The translations under genes and the position numbers were made by a program. Shown piece after piece: positions 7,252-8,190 of a stretch of 8,190 nt of DNA. Positions within the stretch are counted from its first letter, which is position 1. Every line of letters starts with the position of its first letter. Location: the NCBI GenBank assembly GCA_964575675.1, contig CAZNRY010000171.1, forward strand, positions 1-8,190, read 5' to 3'. Source of the stretch: CAZNRY01 sp964575675 (lineage in GTDB: Bacteria > Eisenbacteria > RBG-16-71-46 > CAIMUX01 > VGJL01). Below the pieces are notes generated by a model. It worked only from the letters and a program-made list of their open reading frames with translations. It ran no database searches and was not told the origin of the DNA.

Positions 7252-7256
7252 ATCCC

Positions 7257-7547
7257 TCACGCCGACGAGGGGCCCGGAAGCTGAGCAGAGTGCCACACGG
7301 CGACAATCCATACGGTCCTCCCGTCGACTCGGTAGAAGAAACGGTACGGAGGAACGATGACCTCCCTGTGCGGGAGTTCAGGGAACTCAGGAATCGAACG
7401 CCCCGAGGCCGGGGATTTCTCGAGCCGCCGCAAAGCGGTTTCGGCGCGCTTCCGAAAACGCACGGCCGCCGAGGGGCGGTCTTGACGGATGTGCTCGAGT
7501 GCGCCGAGGAATTGCACACGAGCGGTGGGGGTGAATCTAACCTTCAC
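7257..7547 (-). CDS. RelE/ParE-superfamily toxin
   Basis: A 96-residue toxin of a type II toxin-antitoxin pair. The N-terminal VRFTPTARVQFLGALEHI (3-20) and C-terminal REVIVPPYRFFYRVDG (61-76) plus VWIVAVWHSAQ (79-89) are the typical beta-hairpin and core strands of the RelE/ParE fold, and the length is normal. By analogy it would cleave ribosome-bound mRNA (RelE type) or poison gyrase (ParE type). The residues visible do not decide, although the YR..FYRVDG pattern is frequent in ParE-like proteins. The start is GTG at 7547, overlapping the antitoxin stop by 4 bp (GTGA) with GAGGAG just upstream, so the two genes are translationally coupled. A core site of the cassette-like repeat begins 5 nt after the stop. 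Confidence 0.9.
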   Translation of the reverse strand: MKVRFTPTARVQFLGALEHIRQDRPSAAVRFRKRAETALRRLEKSPASGRSIPEFPELPHREVIVPPYRFFYRVDGRTVWIVAVWHSAQLPGPSSA

Positions 7548-7825
7548 GGCTCCTCTTCAAGAAGCAGAGCGTCCGCCTCAGCAAACACGGTCTCGAGCTC
7601 GTGCCCCTTGCCAGCGGCGATCTCCTGCTCGCCTCGGGCAAGAAGTAGCAGGATCTGGCGCTCGTGCTCGCCCCGTTCGTAGGCGTCCACACTGAGCATC
7701 ACGGCCGCCGCACGACCTCTCTGGGTGATGATGATCGGTTGCTTGCGGCCGCGGACGCGACGCAGGACCGCAGCGGCATCCTGGCGAAGATCTGTAACAG
7801 GAATGACTTCCGGGATTCTGGCCAT
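7544..7825 (-). CDS. Phd/YefM-family antitoxin
   Basis: A 93-residue antitoxin that should bind and neutralise the toxin encoded directly downstream and repress its own promoter. The N-terminal DNA-binding fold is recognisable from VIPVTDLRQDAAAVLRRV (7-24) and QPIIITQRGRAAAVMLSVDAYE (29-50), the classic Phd/YefM pattern. The acidic, helical C-terminus (about 52-93, ending LLLEEEP) is the usual toxin-binding tail. ATG at 7825 is chosen because AGGAGG lies 8 nt upstream; an in-frame GTG at 7834 lies inside that ribosome site and would be too close to it. Antitoxin-first order with a 4-bp overlap is standard for this family. Confidence 0.92.
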   Translation of the reverse strand: MARIPEVIPVTDLRQDAAAVLRRVRGRKQPIIITQRGRAAAVMLSVDAYERGEHERQILLLLARGEQEIAAGKGHELETVFAEADALLLEEEP

Positions 7826-7911
7826 CTGAAACACCTCCTAACGTACGTCCAACCGTACCGTCAGTAGGCGCATGGAGCAACCCATTTCTTCCCTGGCTCG
7901 GTACCGTACGG
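7826..7911 (-). promoter_or_regulatory. Leader of the toxin-antitoxin operon with repeated CGTAC motifs
   Basis: The 85 bp upstream of the antitoxin contain several related palindromic blocks: ACGTACGT (7841-7848), CCGTACCGTC (7853-7862) and CCGTACGG (7904-7911). Repeated short palindromes beside a Phd-type gene are expected of an autorepression operator. Only a weak -35/-10 pair (TTGCTC, 17 bp, TACGGT) can be proposed between them. The ribosome site AGGAGG lies at about 7834-7839. Confidence 0.4.
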
Positions 7912-7964
7912 CATAACGCTCGGCATCAGCGGCGGCGCGCAGCGCCGGCCGGCGGGTTATGGCC
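7910..7964 (-). repeat. 55-bp imperfect palindrome resembling an integron attC site
   Basis: Read on the minus strand, it begins GGCCATAAC and ends GTTATGCC, which are reverse complements apart from one extra C. Inside, CGGC-C-GGCG can pair with CGCCGCTG leaving a single bulged C, around an 8-nt centre. Short unpaired spacers (4 and 9 nt) separate inner and outer arms. Outer cores ending GTTATGC, an inner stem with an extrahelical base and unpaired spacers are the defining layout of attC sites; GTTATG-type right cores occur in Vibrio repeats. It starts 14 nt after the hicA stop codon and ends 84 bp before the antitoxin ATG. A REP- or MITE-like palindrome is the main alternative. The fold was judged by eye. 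Confidence 0.5.
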
Positions 7965-7978
7965 TGCTTATGATCCTT

Positions 7979-8190
7979 TCACAATAGCGCATTAAATTCG
8001 TCAACTGTAAGACGAGCCTGCTTGAGAATGTGAGCAAGCGTGGACCGCTTGACTGGGCGGACCGCTGGCACGGTGAGCTTCAAGAGTTCCGTACGCGTCC
8101 GTTTCTAAAGCCGAATGTGACTGCCACGCTGCCGGACCACAACCCAGCCGTCGCGCTGCAGGGCCGCAACGACCCTCTCGTAGGGCTCGT
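7979..8190 (-). pseudogene. hicA: hicA-family toxin, partial at window edge and interrupted by an amber codon
   Basis: Translating the minus strand from the window edge gives EPYERVVAALQRDGWVVVRQ then RGSHIRL, then TAG (8105-8107), then in the same frame KRTRTELLKLTVPAVRPVKR, STLAHILKQARLTVDEFNAL and L before TGA at 7979. The two halves join into a HicA (YcfA-type) double-stranded-RNA-binding fold: the catalytic-type QRGSH, the TVP strand, and RSTLAHILKQARL at the end. Homologues normally read straight through at the TAG position, often with Gln or Arg, so one CAG-to-TAG change explains the break. TAG is a normal stop for three other genes in this window, so recoding is unlikely. The N-terminus and any HicB antitoxin lie outside the window. 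HicA is only about 60-80 residues, so loss of the second half should inactivate it. Confidence 0.8.

Larger units (their letters stand above)
6701..7256. other. Non-coding, highly structured intergenic region
   Basis: No reading frame here has a recognisable protein motif or a convincing ribosome site. The region contains, from left to right, the lipoprotein gene's ribosome site and promoter, two short hairpins, a 15-bp inverted repeat, two opposed pairs of DnaA-box-like motifs, an AT-rich tract at about 7095-7136, and another hairpin (GGGGCG 7152-7157 with CGCCCC 7165-7170) before the toxin gene's end. Each main element is listed separately. Confidence 0.7.

Noticed and set aside
8105..8107. 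Stop-codon recoding (amber read as an amino acid) in hicA
   Set aside because: TAG also ends the TMTC-like, CDF and lipoprotein genes in this window, so a standard code with a real nonsense mutation is simpler.
1..8190. CRISPR array, tRNA, rRNA, transposase or integrase gene
   Set aside because: No regularly spaced direct repeats, cloverleaf-like sequence or recombinase motifs were found on either strand.

Overview
This is a high-GC bacterial window in which every recognisable gene lies on the minus strand. A secreted lipoprotein with Ig/PKD-like domains and a SUMF1-type domain, plus GC-rich codon use, suggests a diderm environmental bacterium. That kind of lipoprotein is common in FCB-type and candidate phyla such as Eisenbacteria or Gemmatimonadota, but the taxonomy is only an inference; no rRNA or marker gene is present.

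Left two thirds (reading right to left). A sigma70-like promoter at 6787-6816 precedes a predicted lipoprotein (5120-6700). A 117-bp leader containing a strong GC hairpin follows. Next comes a tightly packed four-gene cluster whose members overlap by 4, 8 and 10 bp: a cystathionine gamma-synthase/lyase-family PLP enzyme (3779-5002), a CDF zinc/cation exporter (2874-3782), a CorA-type Mg/Co channel (1892-2881), and a TMTC-like polytopic membrane protein with C-terminal TPRs (48-1901). The overlaps imply one translationally coupled transcript that joins sulfur amino-acid metabolism, divalent-cation transport and an envelope protein.

Middle. About 550 bp without a credible gene (6701-7256) is unusually structured. 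It holds the promoter, a pair of hairpins, a 15-bp inverted repeat with one mismatch, and two oppositely facing pairs of DnaA-box-like TCCACA motifs, each pair spaced 11 bp. An AT-rich tract follows. The layout resembles a DnaA-binding region or replication origin, but no dnaA, dnaN or other origin marker gene is in view.

Right end. A complete Phd/RelE-ParE toxin-antitoxin operon (7257-7825) lies between two sites sharing the core GGCATAAC/GTTATGCC. The right-hand site (7910-7964) is a 55-bp imperfect palindrome with the layout of an integron attC. Beyond it is a hicA toxin gene, cut by the window edge and broken by an in-frame amber codon. The order hicA - attC-like site - phd/relE - second core site, all in one orientation and with each core site 6-15 bp after a stop codon, looks like consecutive cassettes of an integron-type array carrying toxin-antitoxin modules. 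No integrase is visible, so this is a hypothesis.
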